This document shows positions 23,514 to 32,745 of a stretch of DNA of 64,000 bases, one piece after another; position 1 is the stretch's first letter, and each line of letters starts with the position of its first letter. The stretch spans positions 62,001-126,000 of the forward strand of contig NZ_QNRO01000010.1 of assembly GCF_003315345.1 (NCBI RefSeq), given 5' to 3'. The DNA comes from Marinobacter pelagius (lineage in GTDB: Bacteria > Pseudomonadota > Gammaproteobacteria > Pseudomonadales > Oleiphilaceae). The translations under genes were made by a program, and so were the position numbers. The notes under the pieces are model-generated. The model made no database searches and was not told the origin of the DNA. It worked only from the letters and a program-made list of their open reading frames with translations.

Positions 23514-24032
23514 ATGCATTGTCCTTTCTGTGGTGAAGCAGATACCAAGGTGATTGACTCTCGGCTGGTGGCCGAGGGGGATCAGGTGCGCCGCCGCAGG
23601 GAGTGCCTGTCCTGCCATGAGCGCTTCACGACTTTCGAAACCGCCGAGTTGGTCATGCCCCGCGTGGTCAAACAGGACGGGACCCGTCAGCCGTTTGACG
23701 AGGACAAGTTGCGGGCCGGTCTCATGAAGGCGCTGGAGAAGCGGCCGGTCAGTATCGAGGAGATCGACGCGGCCCTGAACCGGATCAAGTACCGCCTGCG
23801 GGCCACCGGCGAGCGGGAAGTGAAATCCATGCAGCTGGGTGAAGAGGTGATGACCGAGTTGCGTCAGCTGGACAAGGTGGCCTATGTCCGCTTTGCCTCG
23901 GTTTATCGCAGTTTTCAGGACATCAACGAGTTCAAGGAAGAGATCGAGCGGTTGTCGGCCAACAACGGCGAGAATGCCGTGGACGTGGCCAAGGCACTGG
24001 CGGACAACCAAACCCGGAAAGGCAAGTCATGA
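23514..24032 (+). CDS. nrdR: Transcriptional repressor NrdR
   Basis: Nucleotide-sensing repressor of ribonucleotide reductase genes. The 172-residue protein has an N-terminal zinc ribbon (CPFCG at 3-7 and CLSCHERF near 31-38) and an ATP-cone domain ([19 protein letters not shown] onward). Gene order nrdR-ribD is conserved across gammaproteobacteria. The last four bases overlap the ribD start (ATGA). Confidence 0.96.
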   Translation: MHCPFCGEADTKVIDSRLVAEGDQVRRRRECLSCHERFTTFETAELVMPRVVKQDGTRQPFDEDKLRAGLMKALEKRPVSIEEIDAALNRIKYRLRATGEREVKSMQLGEEVMTELRQLDKVAYVRFASVYRSFQDINEFKEEIERLSANNGENAVDVAKALADNQTRKGKS

Positions 24033-25144
24033 TCGACGTCCGTGACAGGGCGATGATGGCCCGCGCCGTCCAGCTGGCCTGGCGGGGGCGGTACTCCACC
24101 CACCCGAATCCGCGCGTTGGCTGTGTCATTGCCCAGGGTGATCGTATCGTGGGTGAGGGCTGGCATGAGCGAGCCGGCGAGGCCCACGCCGAGATCCGGG
24201 CGCTGAGCCAGGCCGGTGCCGAGGCACGGGATGCAACCGCCTACGTGACCCTGGAGCCGTGCAGTCACTTCGGTCGGACACCGCCTTGTGCGCGTGCGCT
24301 GATCGAGGCTGGGGTGAGTCGTGTTTTTGCCGCCACAAAGGATCCCAACCCGTCGGTTTCGGGGCGCGGCCTGGATATGCTCCGGGAGGCCGGCATCAAG
24401 GTCACGGAAGGTTTGCTGGCAGATGAAGCCGTCCGCCTGAACCCGGGCTTCATGAAGCGAATGAACACCGGGCGCCCCTGGGTGCGTCTGAAGATGGCAG
24501 CCAGTCTCGACGGCCGAACTGCCATGGCCTCCGGCGAGAGCCAGTGGATCACCGGCCCGGAATCAAGGCGTGATGTCCAGCGCCTGCGGGCCATGAGCGA
24601 TGCCATCCTGACTGGTGTGGGCACGGTGCTGGCGGATGATCCTTCCATGACCGTACGTCGGGAGGAATTGGGCGACATCGGTGATGCAACCGAGCCCTCA
24701 CGCCAGCCGCTTCGGGTGATCGCGGACCGGGATGCCCGTACACCGCCCTCAGCCACCATCCTTAGGGGTGGCAATGTCCAGCTGTTTTGCGCCTCGTCTG
24801 CCCTGCCATCAGCGCCTGCCCAGGATCTCGCGGCACTGGGGATCAGCCTCACCGGCGTGGCCTGGAAGGACAACGGTGTGGACGTGGCCGAGCTGCTGGA
24901 TTCACTGGGCGAACTGGGGATCAACGAGCTGCTGGTGGAGGCCGGGCCGACCCTGGCCGGCACGTTCATCAGCGAAAACCTGGTGGATGAACTCTGGCTT
25001 TACCAGGCACCGGTATTTCTCGGTAGTACCGGGCGACCGACGGCAAACCTGCCACTGGAAACCATGGCGGACAAGGTACAATGGAACGTACTGGACCGGC
25101 GCCAGGTTGGAGAGGATCAGCGCCTGATCCTGACTCCACGCTAA
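24029..25144 (+). CDS. ribD: Bifunctional riboflavin biosynthesis deaminase/reductase RibD
   Basis: Deaminates the pyrimidine intermediate from GTP and then reduces its ribosyl chain, steps two and three of riboflavin synthesis. The 371-residue protein has an N-terminal cytidine-deaminase-type domain with zinc ligands in HAEIRAL and [11 protein letters not shown], and a C-terminal DHFR-like reductase domain (from about residue 150, [13 protein letters not shown]). Start overlaps nrdR by 4 bases. Only 65 bases separate it from ribBA; the riboflavin synthase gene normally found here in pseudomonads is absent. Confidence 0.95.
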   Translation: MIDVRDRAMMARAVQLAWRGRYSTHPNPRVGCVIAQGDRIVGEGWHERAGEAHAEIRALSQAGAEARDATAYVTLEPCSHFGRTPPCARALIEAGVSRVFAATKDPNPSVSGRGLDMLREAGIKVTEGLLADEAVRLNPGFMKRMNTGRPWVRLKMAASLDGRTAMASGESQWITGPESRRDVQRLRAMSDAILTGVGTVLADDPSMTVRREELGDIGDATEPSRQPLRVIADRDARTPPSATILRGGNVQLFCASSALPSAPAQDLAALGISLTGVAWKDNGVDVAELLDSLGELGINELLVEAGPTLAGTFISENLVDELWLYQAPVFLGSTGRPTANLPLETMADKVQWNVLDRRQVGEDQRLILTPR

Positions 25145-25209
25145 TTCACTAAATTCATGGCCCGGGCAGGGTGGATGTCTGCCGGGAAGCCACAAGGGTG
25201 CGACACCGT

Positions 25210-26325
25210 ATGGCACTGAACAGCATTGAAGAAATCATCGAAGATATCCGTCAGGGCAAGATGGTCATCCTGATGGATGATGAGGACCGGGAAAACGAAG
25301 GTGACCTGGTGATGGCCGCCGAGCACTGCACGCCGGAAGCCATCAACTTCATGGCCCGGTTCGGCCGGGGCCTGATCTGCATGCCCATGACCCGCGATCG
25401 CTGCGAGCAGTTGGGCCTGCCCCTCATGGTCCAGCAGAATGCCTCCGGGTTCGGTACCAAGTTCACCCTGTCCATTGAAGCCAGGGAAGGTGTGACCACC
25501 GGCATTTCCGCCGCCGATCGCGCCCGCACCGTGCAGGCTGCGGTGGCGAGGGATGCCAAGGCGTCCGATCTGGTCCAGCCGGGACATATTTTCCCGCTGA
25601 TGTCCGATCCCGGCGGTGTGCTCAGCCGTGCCGGCCACACCGAAGCCTCCTGTGACCTGGCCGCGCTGGCCGGATGCGAGCCGGCTGGTGTGATCTGCGA
25701 GATCATGAACGACGACGGCTCCATGGCCCGCCGGGAAGATCTGGAGCGCTTCGCCGAGGAGCATGATCTCAAGATCGGCACCATCGCCGACCTGATCCAT
25801 TACCGCACCATGAATGAGCGGACCATCGAGTGTGTTGAGGAAAACGAACTCGACACCGAGTACGGTCTGTTCAACCTGCGCACCTACCGGGACAACATCC
25901 AGGGTGCCACCCACCTGGCCATGGTCATGGGTGATATTACCCCGGAGGAGCCGGCGTTTGTACGGGTCCACATCACGGACACCCTGCGTGACCTGCTGGG
26001 TGCGCGCCGCAAGGATTCCCGGAGCTGGCCGTTGCACCATGCCCTGGAAAAGGTTGCCAGCGAGGGCCGTGGTGTCGTGGTGCTGCTCAACAGTGCGGAA
26101 GACAGCTATAACCTCGAGGACCGGATTCACGAGTTCTTCGACGAAGGCCAGAAATCTGCCGGCAAGGGCAGTTCCGGCGTTTATTTCACGGTGGGAACCG
26201 GGTCGCAGATCCTGCGGGATATCGGTGTTGGCAAGATGCGCCTGCTGAGCCCGCCCATCAAGTTTTCCGCCATTTCCGGCTTTGATCTGGAAGTGGTGGA
26301 GTACGTTCCCTACACCCCCGAATGA
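25210..26325 (+). CDS. ribB: RibBA-type protein: DHBP synthase with degenerate GTP cyclohydrolase II domain
   Basis: The N-terminal half makes 3,4-dihydroxy-2-butanone 4-phosphate from ribulose 5-phosphate: [11 protein letters not shown] (about 28-38) and [14 protein letters not shown] are the expected active-site motifs. From about residue 210 a GTP cyclohydrolase II-like domain follows, but the zinc-binding cysteine motif of RibA is replaced by a sequence without cysteines ([16 protein letters not shown]). Cyclohydrolase activity is therefore unlikely and a separate ribA must exist. Similar RibB fusions occur in pseudomonads. From ATG 25210 the protein is 371 residues; an upstream in-frame ATG (25171) adds 13 unconserved residues. 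No FMN riboswitch is visible. Confidence 0.9.
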   Translation: MALNSIEEIIEDIRQGKMVILMDDEDRENEGDLVMAAEHCTPEAINFMARFGRGLICMPMTRDRCEQLGLPLMVQQNASGFGTKFTLSIEAREGVTTGISAADRARTVQAAVARDAKASDLVQPGHIFPLMSDPGGVLSRAGHTEASCDLAALAGCEPAGVICEIMNDDGSMARREDLERFAEEHDLKIGTIADLIHYRTMNERTIECVEENELDTEYGLFNLRTYRDNIQGATHLAMVMGDITPEEPAFVRVHITDTLRDLLGARRKDSRSWPLHHALEKVASEGRGVVVLLNSAEDSYNLEDRIHEFFDEGQKSAGKGSSGVYFTVGTGSQILRDIGVGKMRLLSPPIKFSAISGFDLEVVEYVPYTPE

Positions 26326-26371
26326 GAAACCCGGCCGTCCAGCAGCCGGACGGCCAGTGAAGGAGCCATCG

Positions 26372-26848
26372 ATGGCAGATATCAAAGTAATTGAAGGTGA
26401 TTTTACCCAGTGCAGCGGCCGTTACGCCCTGGTCGTGGGTCGTTTTAACGGTTTCGTGGTGGAAAGCCTGGTTGAAGGCGCGATCGATACCCTGCGCCGG
26501 CACGGCATTTCCGATGACGACATCGCCATTATCCGGGTGCCGGGCGCCTACGAGATGCCGCTGGCGGTCAAGCGAGTGGCCGAGACCAGCGAATATGACG
26601 CCATCATCGCCCTGGGCGCGGTCATCCGCGGTGGCACCCCGCATTTCGAATACGTGGCCGGTGAGGCCTCCAGTGGTCTGGGCGCGGTCAGTCTGGATAC
26701 CGATGTTCCGGTAACCTTTGGCGTCCTGACCGTGGATTCCATCGAGCAGGCCATCGAGCGCTCCGGCACCAAGGCCGGCAACAAAGGCGCCGAAGCGGCT
26801 ATCACCGCGCTGGAAATGGTCAGCCTGTTCAAGAAGCTGGGTGAGTAA
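26372..26848 (+). CDS. ribH: 6,7-dimethyl-8-ribityllumazine synthase
   Basis: Condenses the pyrimidine from RibD with the RibB product to form lumazine, the penultimate riboflavin step. The 158-residue protein ([11 protein letters not shown]) shows GRFNGFV, the substrate-binding GAYEMPLAV and the [11 protein letters not shown] motif with its catalytic histidine. A strong aaggag site precedes the ATG at 26372; the open frame back to 26282 overlaps ribB and is not used. Its stop overlaps the nusB start (TAATG). Confidence 0.96.
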   Translation: MADIKVIEGDFTQCSGRYALVVGRFNGFVVESLVEGAIDTLRRHGISDDDIAIIRVPGAYEMPLAVKRVAETSEYDAIIALGAVIRGGTPHFEYVAGEASSGLGAVSLDTDVPVTFGVLTVDSIEQAIERSGTKAGNKGAEAAITALEMVSLFKKLGE

Positions 26849-27324
26849 TGAGCGAAACTGACGGCACCACCCCTCAGCAGCCTGCCTCCGGGCAACCCAA
26901 GGCCGGCGATCGCCGCCGTGCCCGGGTGCTGGCGATGCAGGGTCTGTATCAGCGCCACTTCAGCAAGAGTTCGATCTCCGACATCGAAGCCGAGTTCATG
27001 ATCGACAACGACATGAGCAAGGTGGATCTGCTGTACTTCCGGGATCTGCTGCGCGGCGTGCATCGGGAGCAGGGCGAGCTCGATGGCTTGCTGGAACCGT
27101 TCCTCGACCGCCCCCTGGCCGAGGTGGACCCCATTGAACTGGCCATCGTCCGTCTGGGCGCCTACGAGCTCAAGAACCGGCTGGACGTTCCCTACCGGGT
27201 TGTGATCAACGAGGGGATCGAGCTGGCCAAACGCTTCGGAGGTACCGAAGGTCACAAGTTTGTTAACAGCATCCTCGACAAGCTCAGCCGCCGTCTTCGC
27301 CTGGCCGAGACACGTCCGCGCTGA
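26848..27324 (+). CDS. nusB: Transcription antitermination factor NusB
   Basis: RNA-binding partner of NusE (S10) in rRNA antitermination. The 158-residue all-helical protein has the [15 protein letters not shown]-terminal motif, [12 protein letters not shown], and the C-terminal [23 protein letters not shown]... signature (split by normal variation). The ribH-nusB-thiL order is conserved. Confidence 0.95.
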   Translation: MSETDGTTPQQPASGQPKAGDRRRARVLAMQGLYQRHFSKSSISDIEAEFMIDNDMSKVDLLYFRDLLRGVHREQGELDGLLEPFLDRPLAEVDPIELAIVRLGAYELKNRLDVPYRVVINEGIELAKRFGGTEGHKFVNSILDKLSRRLRLAETRPR

Positions 27325-27327
27325 GTA

Positions 27328-28281
27328 ATGGGTGAGTTTGACCTGATCCGTCGTTATTTCCTGCCGGTCGCTGAACAGCAGGGCCATCCGGACCTGTTGC
27401 TGGCTCTGGGAGATGACTGCGCAATCCAGCGCGTTCCTGTGGATCAGGACCTGGTGTTCTCGGTGGACACCCAGGTAGAAGGCGTTCACTTCCCGCGGGG
27501 CTACCGGCCCGAGTACACCGCCTGGCGGGCGCTGGCTGCGGCCGCCAGTGATCTCGCGGCCATGGGCGCGAGCCCGGTCTGTTTTACCCTCGCCCTGACC
27601 CTGCCGGAGGCCAATGAACGCTGGCTCGAAGGTTTTGGCAGTGGCCTGGCGCAGGCCGCTTCCCGGTTCGGGCTGGCCCTGGCTGGTGGCGATACCACCC
27701 GCGGCCCGCTGACCATCTCCATACAGGTTCACGGAACGGTTCCGAAAGGGCAGGGGCTGATGCGCTCCGGCGCAAAGGTCAATGATCTGGTGGCGGTTTC
27801 CGGAACCCTGGGCGATGCCGGCGCCGCCCTGAACTATCTTGACGTACCGGAGCCGAATGACGATGAGCGTGCCCTGCTGGAGCGGTACCATCATCCTCTT
27901 CCCAGGTTAGAGCTGGGCCAGGCCCTGCGAGGGTTCGCCTCCGCCTGCATTGATATCTCCGATGGCCTGAGTGCCGATCTCGGCCACATCCTCGAGTGCT
28001 CCGGTGTCGGCGCGACACTCAATACGTCGTTGCTGCCGTTATCCGGGCCACTGAAGAGGTGTACCGGTGAGGGTGCTCCACACCTGGCATTGTCCTCCGG
28101 CGACGATTACGAGCTTTGTATTACTGTCAGTGAGGAACGTTGGGCCACGCTGCCCGAGGGGGTAAAGAACCAGTTGACGGTGATTGGGCGTATCGACGGT
28201 GAAGCGGGCATCCGTTTTGACAATGGTGCGGTTGCGAATTCGGGCCCGCAGGGCTTCGATCATTTCGGGAGTAATTCATGA
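27328..28281 (+). CDS. thiL: Thiamine-monophosphate kinase
   Basis: ATP-dependent phosphorylation of thiamine monophosphate to thiamine pyrophosphate. The 317-residue protein starts GEFDLIRRYF and has the family motifs LALGDDCAI (metal-binding aspartates, about 26-34), VDTQVEGVHFP, ASDLAAMGASP and GGDTTRGPL. It belongs to the AIR synthase/PurM fold. It starts three bases after nusB and overlaps pgpA by four bases. Confidence 0.95.
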   Translation: MGEFDLIRRYFLPVAEQQGHPDLLLALGDDCAIQRVPVDQDLVFSVDTQVEGVHFPRGYRPEYTAWRALAAAASDLAAMGASPVCFTLALTLPEANERWLEGFGSGLAQAASRFGLALAGGDTTRGPLTISIQVHGTVPKGQGLMRSGAKVNDLVAVSGTLGDAGAALNYLDVPEPNDDERALLERYHHPLPRLELGQALRGFASACIDISDGLSADLGHILECSGVGATLNTSLLPLSGPLKRCTGEGAPHLALSSGDDYELCITVSEERWATLPEGVKNQLTVIGRIDGEAGIRFDNGAVANSGPQGFDHFGSNS

Positions 28282-28805
28282 GTCGTGAGCAGGATCTTGG
28301 AGAACCGGAACTGACCCAGGCGCTCCTGCCACCGGGATTCCTGAAGAATCCGGTGCACCTGCTGGCGTTCGGCTTCGGCAGTGGCGCAGCCGCCCGGGCT
28401 CCCGGAACCTGGGGCAGCCTGGCTGCCATCCCGCTGTGGTACGGGATTGCCTGGCTTCCCGGAGCGGTCTACTGGGCCGTGGTTGCTCTGGCCTTTCTGG
28501 TCGGGATCTGGTTATGCGGGAAAACGGCGTCGGACCTGAAGGTCCACGACCATGGCGGCATTGTCTGGGATGAGTTTGTCGGTATGTGGATAGCTCTGGG
28601 CCTGTTCCCGGACCAGATCTACGGCGTGCTCATGGCCTTTGCCCTGTTCCGGCTGTTTGACGTCGTCAAGCCGTGGCCCATCGGCTGGCTGGACGAACGC
28701 CTGCCAGGCGGTCTGGGCATCATGGTTGATGACGTGGTGGCCGGCTTCATGGCCCTCGGCTGCCTCTACGCCATTGACCGCTGGCTGATGCCCATCATTA
28801 TCTGA
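28278..28805 (+). CDS. pgpA: Phosphatidylglycerophosphatase A
   Basis: Membrane enzyme that dephosphorylates phosphatidylglycerol phosphate to phosphatidylglycerol. The 175-residue protein has the motif GSGAAARAPGTWGSLAA near residues 34-50, HDHGGIVWDEFVGMW (about 91-105) and several hydrophobic segments. It is the last gene of the nrdR-to-pgpA operon and converges on the small reverse gene that follows. Confidence 0.94.
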   Translation: MSREQDLGEPELTQALLPPGFLKNPVHLLAFGFGSGAAARAPGTWGSLAAIPLWYGIAWLPGAVYWAVVALAFLVGIWLCGKTASDLKVHDHGGIVWDEFVGMWIALGLFPDQIYGVLMAFALFRLFDVVKPWPIGWLDERLPGGLGIMVDDVVAGFMALGCLYAIDRWLMPIII

Positions 28806-28826
28806 CAGGCAAGGGCCAGGCGCGGG

Positions 28827-29030
28827 TCAGTGCAGTTTCTGCTCTTCCGGAAGCATCCGGACCACGTGCAAAAACCGCTTCAGGCCAATTTCAGCCCTCT
28901 CCCGAGAACTGAAGGGGCCACTGTCAAATCCCTCTCGCGTGGTGAAGTACCACTTGCTCCCGACGCAGAAGAAACGACTGCTGCGAAAGGGCACGGGCCC
29001 CTCTTCTCCGGACCTGCATTGAGTGTCCAT
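28827..29030 (-). CDS. Small protein, DUF6316-like
   Basis: A 67-residue protein with a compact core: PFRSSRFF-VGSKWYFTTREG-DSGPFSSRERAE-GL-RFL. This resembles short proteins of marine gammaproteobacteria and pseudomonads annotated as DUF6316; the match is from memory. No signal peptide or membrane segment is seen. The forward frame over the same bases lacks such features. It is convergent with pgpA and divergent from the DUF2057-like lipoprotein. Function unknown. Confidence 0.7.
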   Translation of the reverse strand: MDTQCRSGEEGPVPFRSSRFFCVGSKWYFTTREGFDSGPFSSRERAEIGLKRFLHVVRMLPEEQKLH

Positions 29031-29287
29031 TGATGTCTCCTGAGCCCGTTTCTGGTTTTATTCTTTCGGGCGCCGTATGGATTCAGCCGATGGTTTAAAA
29101 TTAATCCAATCCGTACCAAATTCAACATTTTTTTACATTTATACGCTGCCGCAATTCGAAACAGATTGTCGGGACCGGCACGGGAACCTTACGCCTGTCT
29201 TGCGCTTGCAATGGGCGGCGGTCAAAATGCAGGGCATCGTATATCAACCTCAACGCCTTCCTTTTTCTGTGATATCAAGGAGATTTC

Positions 29288-29935
29288 ATGAGAACCAGTC
29301 GAGTATGCGCCATCTTCAAGTCCCTGCTGTCCGGCCTGCTTGTCCTCTCCCTCGCCGGGTGTGCCTCCAATATCAGTCGGGTGGAAACCTGGGAGGGCAG
29401 TCCGGCCAATGCCGGCGACGCGGCCACTCTCAAGGCTCCCGGTGAAATCGAGGTGACCAGTGTCAATGGCCGATCACTCACCAACTTCATGATGGACGAT
29501 CTTGCCCTGGACTATGCTCTGTTGCCGGGCCAGAACCAGGTTGTCTTCACCTACAAGACAATCTGGGCAAAATCCGGCGTGGTCGAGAATGGTGAATCCA
29601 AAGTCCACGTCATCGAGAGCCAGCCCCAGGTGGTCCGGTTTGATGCCGAGCCTGGTGAAGTGTATCGCTTTGCCTTTGACAAACCCGCCAACCGCGCCGA
29701 AGCCGAGCAGATGACTGACACATTCTCGGCAACGATTGTCACTGGCAGTGGCCAGGAAGTCGCAACATCCAGTGACTGGGACCCGAAGAACGTCTCGGCA
29801 CGTACACCACTGCCGGGTGCTGACAGCGCCAGCAGCGGTGTGGAAGGTGGCACGGCTCTGGAACAGCTCAAATCCATCTGGGCAACCGCCAGTGAGGAAG
29901 AAAAGCGCGCATTCCTGCGCTGGGCTTTCGAGTAA
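29288..29935 (+). CDS. DUF2057-like (YccT family) lipoprotein
   Basis: A 215-residue secreted lipoprotein with signal and lipobox LSLAGC near residues 20-25. The core EVTSVNGRSLTNFMMDD-LDYALLPGQNQVVFTYKTIW resembles the DUF2057/YccT family, whose role is poorly known. The C-terminal tail (LEQLKSIWATASEEEKRAFLRWAFE-like) is rich in charged residues and often follows such domains. Preceded by an AT-rich 257-base gap likely holding its promoter (aaggag ribosome-binding site before the ATG). Convergent with the wax ester synthase gene. Confidence 0.75.
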   Translation: MRTSRVCAIFKSLLSGLLVLSLAGCASNISRVETWEGSPANAGDAATLKAPGEIEVTSVNGRSLTNFMMDDLALDYALLPGQNQVVFTYKTIWAKSGVVENGESKVHVIESQPQVVRFDAEPGEVYRFAFDKPANRAEAEQMTDTFSATIVTGSGQEVATSSDWDPKNVSARTPLPGADSASSGVEGGTALEQLKSIWATASEEEKRAFLRWAFE

Positions 29936-29957
29936 ACTTCACTCCGGTAAGATCCTG

Positions 29958-31541
29958 TCAGGCGCGGAATCGCTTCAGGGTCTTGCGCAGTGCGCTCTCG
30001 AACAAGGTCAGGGCCTCATCGGTCAGGCTCTGGCCCGCAACCTCGCGGGGCGCATCCCCGCTCTCGGCCGGCGCCACGTCCGGCGCACTTTTCTCGATGC
30101 TAGCCAGGCTATCCTCGACCAGATCCGGAAGTGATCCGCCGTCCGCCACCACGTCCGGGCACAGGGTGAAATTCAGGGTCAGCCTGCCCTGATAGCTCAC
30201 CGCCACGATGACCAGTCCCATACTGTCGAACAGCGGCGCCGTGTTGTACTGCCGTACCAGCCTGGCTCCCTGCAGGTACAGCGGTACCTGGGGCCCGGGC
30301 ACATTGGTGATTGGCAGGTTGAACACCGGTTGATAGCGCTGGGCGATCTGCAGTTCCGAGTATAGTCGGGCGGACAGGGCCAGCATGGTGGAGGGCAGAA
30401 GTTCGGTGAGCCGGTCGGCGGCAATGGCCTCACGGTAGGGTTCCGACGCAACCGCGTTCCAGTGTATCTGGCGAATGCGTTTGGCCGGATCCGGCTCGTT
30501 GGTGGCCAGATCCAGCAGCATGGCAGACATCTGGTTGCCCGTGGCCCGGCGCAGACTGCTGGAGCGGACCGAGATCGGCGTCATGGCTACCAGGGAGCGG
30601 TCAGTATCCGCCTGCTGGGTGGCCAGGTACCGGCGCAGCGTCTCGGCGCACAGGCCCAGCACCACATCGTTCAGGGTGACGTCTCCCAGCGTGGCCTTGA
30701 TGGCCTTCAGCCTGGAGAGCTCCACCGTGGTGGCCACTATCTGCCGGTTGGCGGTGATCTGGCGATTGAACGGGCTGTGGGGTGCCGAAAACAGGGGCAA
30801 GGGTAAAGGCAGTTTGCGTAACTGCTTCTGGATCACGCCCCGCGCGGTCGCTTCGGCGGCCGTCATCGCCAGGGAGGTTACCTGGAGCGGGGTGCGCAGC
30901 AGATTAGCCCCCGCCTGCAGCATCACCCGCTCCTCCGAGGGCTCCGGGCATGGCTGCCAGGGCCGCGGCGGCGAGATTGGTCGGGGTTCCGGCGTATATT
31001 CCAATAGTTTGCCGATGATCTCCTCGCCACTGAAGGCGTCAATGGCGGCGTGGTGCAGTTTGACGATCAGCGCAAAGCCCTTGTTGCCACCCCCGGGGTC
31101 TGAAGAACTTGTTCTTCTGACCCCATTTTCATCCCTGCCCCCTCGTTCATCCCCAAGGGTAAAACCATCCACAAAAGTAATATGCCAAAGCGGCCGATCC
31201 CGCTTCAGCGGCTCCTCCAGAATCTTCGAGGCCAGCGCCATCAAATCCGACTGATGACTATGCTCCGCCAGATTCACATAGGCCAGGTGACGCTCTATGC
31301 TGAAATCCGGATCATCGATCCAGTAGGGACGCCCCAGCCGCAGCGGAATCTCCTTCAGGCGCTGGCGGAACACGGGAACCACGTGCAGGCGGCTGCGAAG
31401 ATAGGCGACGAATGTGCTGAACGGCAGCGGCTCGTTCCGGTTGCTGGCATCGAACAGGTAGACCCCGCCAATGTGCATGGGTGCAGTTTCCGATTCCAGG
31501 TACAGGAACGAGGCATCAAGTTCCGACAGCTGCCGCATCAT
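29958..31541 (-). CDS. Wax ester synthase/diacylglycerol acyltransferase (WS/DGAT) family protein with an in-frame repeat insertion
   Basis: Transfers acyl groups from acyl-CoA to fatty alcohols or diacylglycerol, forming storage lipids. The 527-residue protein begins MMRQLSELDASFLYLES-TAPMHIG, typical of the family, and has RPLWH (116-120), the catalytic motif region HHAAIDAFSG (163-172) and the C-terminal NLPITNVPGPQVPLYLQGARL motif. The usual HHxxxDG has alanine in place of glycine (HHAAIDA). Residues 140-149 (GVRRTSSSDP) are encoded exactly by a 30-bp palindromic repeat, within a linker about 25 residues longer than I expect between PLWH-VDGF and the HH motif. The frame stays open, so the gene appears intact; whether activity survives is unknown. 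Confidence 0.88.
   Translation of the reverse strand: MMRQLSELDASFLYLESETAPMHIGGVYLFDASNRNEPLPFSTFVAYLRSRLHVVPVFRQRLKEIPLRLGRPYWIDDPDFSIERHLAYVNLAEHSHQSDLMALASKILEEPLKRDRPLWHITFVDGFTLGDERGGRDENGVRRTSSSDPGGGNKGFALIVKLHHAAIDAFSGEEIIGKLLEYTPEPRPISPPRPWQPCPEPSEERVMLQAGANLLRTPLQVTSLAMTAAEATARGVIQKQLRKLPLPLPLFSAPHSPFNRQITANRQIVATTVELSRLKAIKATLGDVTLNDVVLGLCAETLRRYLATQQADTDRSLVAMTPISVRSSSLRRATGNQMSAMLLDLATNEPDPAKRIRQIHWNAVASEPYREAIAADRLTELLPSTMLALSARLYSELQIAQRYQPVFNLPITNVPGPQVPLYLQGARLVRQYNTAPLFDSMGLVIVAVSYQGRLTLNFTLCPDVVADGGSLPDLVEDSLASIEKSAPDVAPAESGDAPREVAGQSLTDEALTLFESALRKTLKRFRA
31095..31124. repeat. 30-bp palindromic element, copy 7, inside the WS/DGAT gene
   Basis: gaagaa subtype: begins ggggtctgaagaac, ends gttcttctgacccc. 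It starts exactly on a codon boundary of the reverse gene and supplies ten codons. Flanking bases (gccaccccc before, ttcatccc after) resemble the flanks of the intergenic copies. Confidence 0.93.
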
Positions 31542-31641
31542 GGGACTCCCTTCGGCGTGTTTTCCCGCAGTATAAACGAATGACCGATCAATTCAGTTGA
31601 CTGGGCATCTGTCACCCACAGGTGTCGCGGGCCACCCCCTC

Positions 31642-31671
31642 GGGGTCTGAAGAAGACCTTCTTCTGACCCC
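31642..31671. repeat. 30-bp palindromic element, copy 8 (gaagaa subtype)
   Basis: ggggtctgaagaaga arm with near-complementary right arm. It is in the gap between the LysR gene and the WS/DGAT gene, paired with copy 9. Confidence 0.9.
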
Positions 31672-31701
31672 TTATTAACTCCCATCCCCGCGGCCACCCC
31701 C

Positions 31702-31731
31702 GGGGTCTGAAGAAAGCCTTCTTCTGACCCC
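31702..31731. repeat. 30-bp palindromic element, copy 9 (gaagaa subtype)
   Basis: ggggtctgaagaaag arm; it lies 30 bases after copy 8 and 4 bases from the LysR gene stop. Confidence 0.9.
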
Positions 31732-31735
31732 TCAT

Positions 31736-32647
31736 TCACTCCCTGAGCCAGGACTGAATGTCCGCGTCGTCCTGCAGCCGGTCCCAGAACCACATTAATG
31801 CCTTGCCCTGATCCTCGGCATGGCGGGCCAGGTGCAGCACGATCGGCTGGCGCGGTTCGTGAACGGCCTTCTCCACCAGGGTGCCGGCCTCAAGCTGGCT
31901 GCGGATACGGGCCTTGGGTAACCAGCCCACTCCGAGCCCGGACTCCTGGATGGCAATCTTCTGGTCGATATTGGCCACGGTCAGCGTGCGCTGGCGGTGG
32001 AATATACCGGCGTGGCCGGGAGGCAAGGACCGGGATGTATCAGCGGCCACAGCGGCCGGGTAATCGGAAATGTCCTCCTCCGATAGTGGTTCTGTGGCAA
32101 CGGCGAGCGGGTGGCTGGCGGCCACGGCGAACACGAACTCCATCTCGCCCAGAATTGTGGTGGTGAAGTTGCCTGCCGGTTTGCTGAAATGATCGGCCCC
32201 CACCACCAGATCCACCCGACGACTCTGAAGCGCATCCCAGGCACCGGCAAAGACTTCCTCGACCACCTGGACGTCAACGGGGACATCGAGGGCATGGAAG
32301 TCCCGGATAGCCGAAAACAGGCACTGTGCCGGCAGCAACGAATTGAAACCGATCTTAAGCCGGGTTTCCCAGCCCTGGGCCACCTGCTTGGTGGTATGAG
32401 CCAGGTTCTCAGCGGCCTCGAGCAGGGCGCGGCCTTCCTCGAGCAGGTAGCGCCCGGCCGGGGTCAGGATGGCCCGGTGCCCGCTGCGATCATAGATGTC
32501 AACGTCCAGATCCTCTTCCAGTTTCTGGACCGTGTAGCTGATCGCTGACGGTACCCGGAACAATTCCGCTGCGGCACCGGCAAAACTGCCCTTGCGGTCA
32601 ATGGCATCAAGGACTTTCAGGGCGTCTATGGTGATGGCTGTATGCAT
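31736..32647 (-). CDS. LysR-family transcriptional regulator
   Basis: A 303-residue regulator with an N-terminal winged helix-turn-helix (about 5-65: ALKVLDAIDRKGSFAGAAAEL, SAISYTVQKLEEDL) and a C-terminal periplasmic-binding-protein-like effector domain. It is divergent from the glutathionyl-hydroquinone reductase gene with a 98-base shared intergenic region, the classic layout of a LysR regulator and its target. The effector is unknown. Confidence 0.92.
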   Translation of the reverse strand: MHTAITIDALKVLDAIDRKGSFAGAAAELFRVPSAISYTVQKLEEDLDVDIYDRSGHRAILTPAGRYLLEEGRALLEAAENLAHTTKQVAQGWETRLKIGFNSLLPAQCLFSAIRDFHALDVPVDVQVVEEVFAGAWDALQSRRVDLVVGADHFSKPAGNFTTTILGEMEFVFAVAASHPLAVATEPLSEEDISDYPAAVAADTSRSLPPGHAGIFHRQRTLTVANIDQKIAIQESGLGVGWLPKARIRSQLEAGTLVEKAVHEPRQPIVLHLARHAEDQGKALMWFWDRLQDDADIQSWLRE

Positions 32648-32745
32648 GTTCGAAATATCTGAGGTAGTTGGCCAGAAATGCTTGTTTGAGAGGGTAGCAG
32701 GCGGGGCTTTATTCTTCCTTACAAATTATTGTGAAGGAGTTGACG

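Noticed and set aside
25145..25209. FMN riboswitch upstream of ribBA
   Set aside because: Only 65 bases, without the conserved RFN segments; likewise no glycine riboswitch was seen before glyA.
26548..27894. 448-residue reverse open frame over ribH-nusB-thiL
   Set aside because: Antisense shadow of three well-defined genes.
28830..29033. Forward 67-residue frame opposite the DUF6316-like gene
   Set aside because: The reverse frame has a conserved-looking WYFTTREG core; the forward frame shows nothing recognisable.
29077..29445. 122-residue forward frame ahead of the lipoprotein
   Set aside because: It overlaps the lipoprotein signal in another frame and lacks a ribosome-binding site or recognisable motif.
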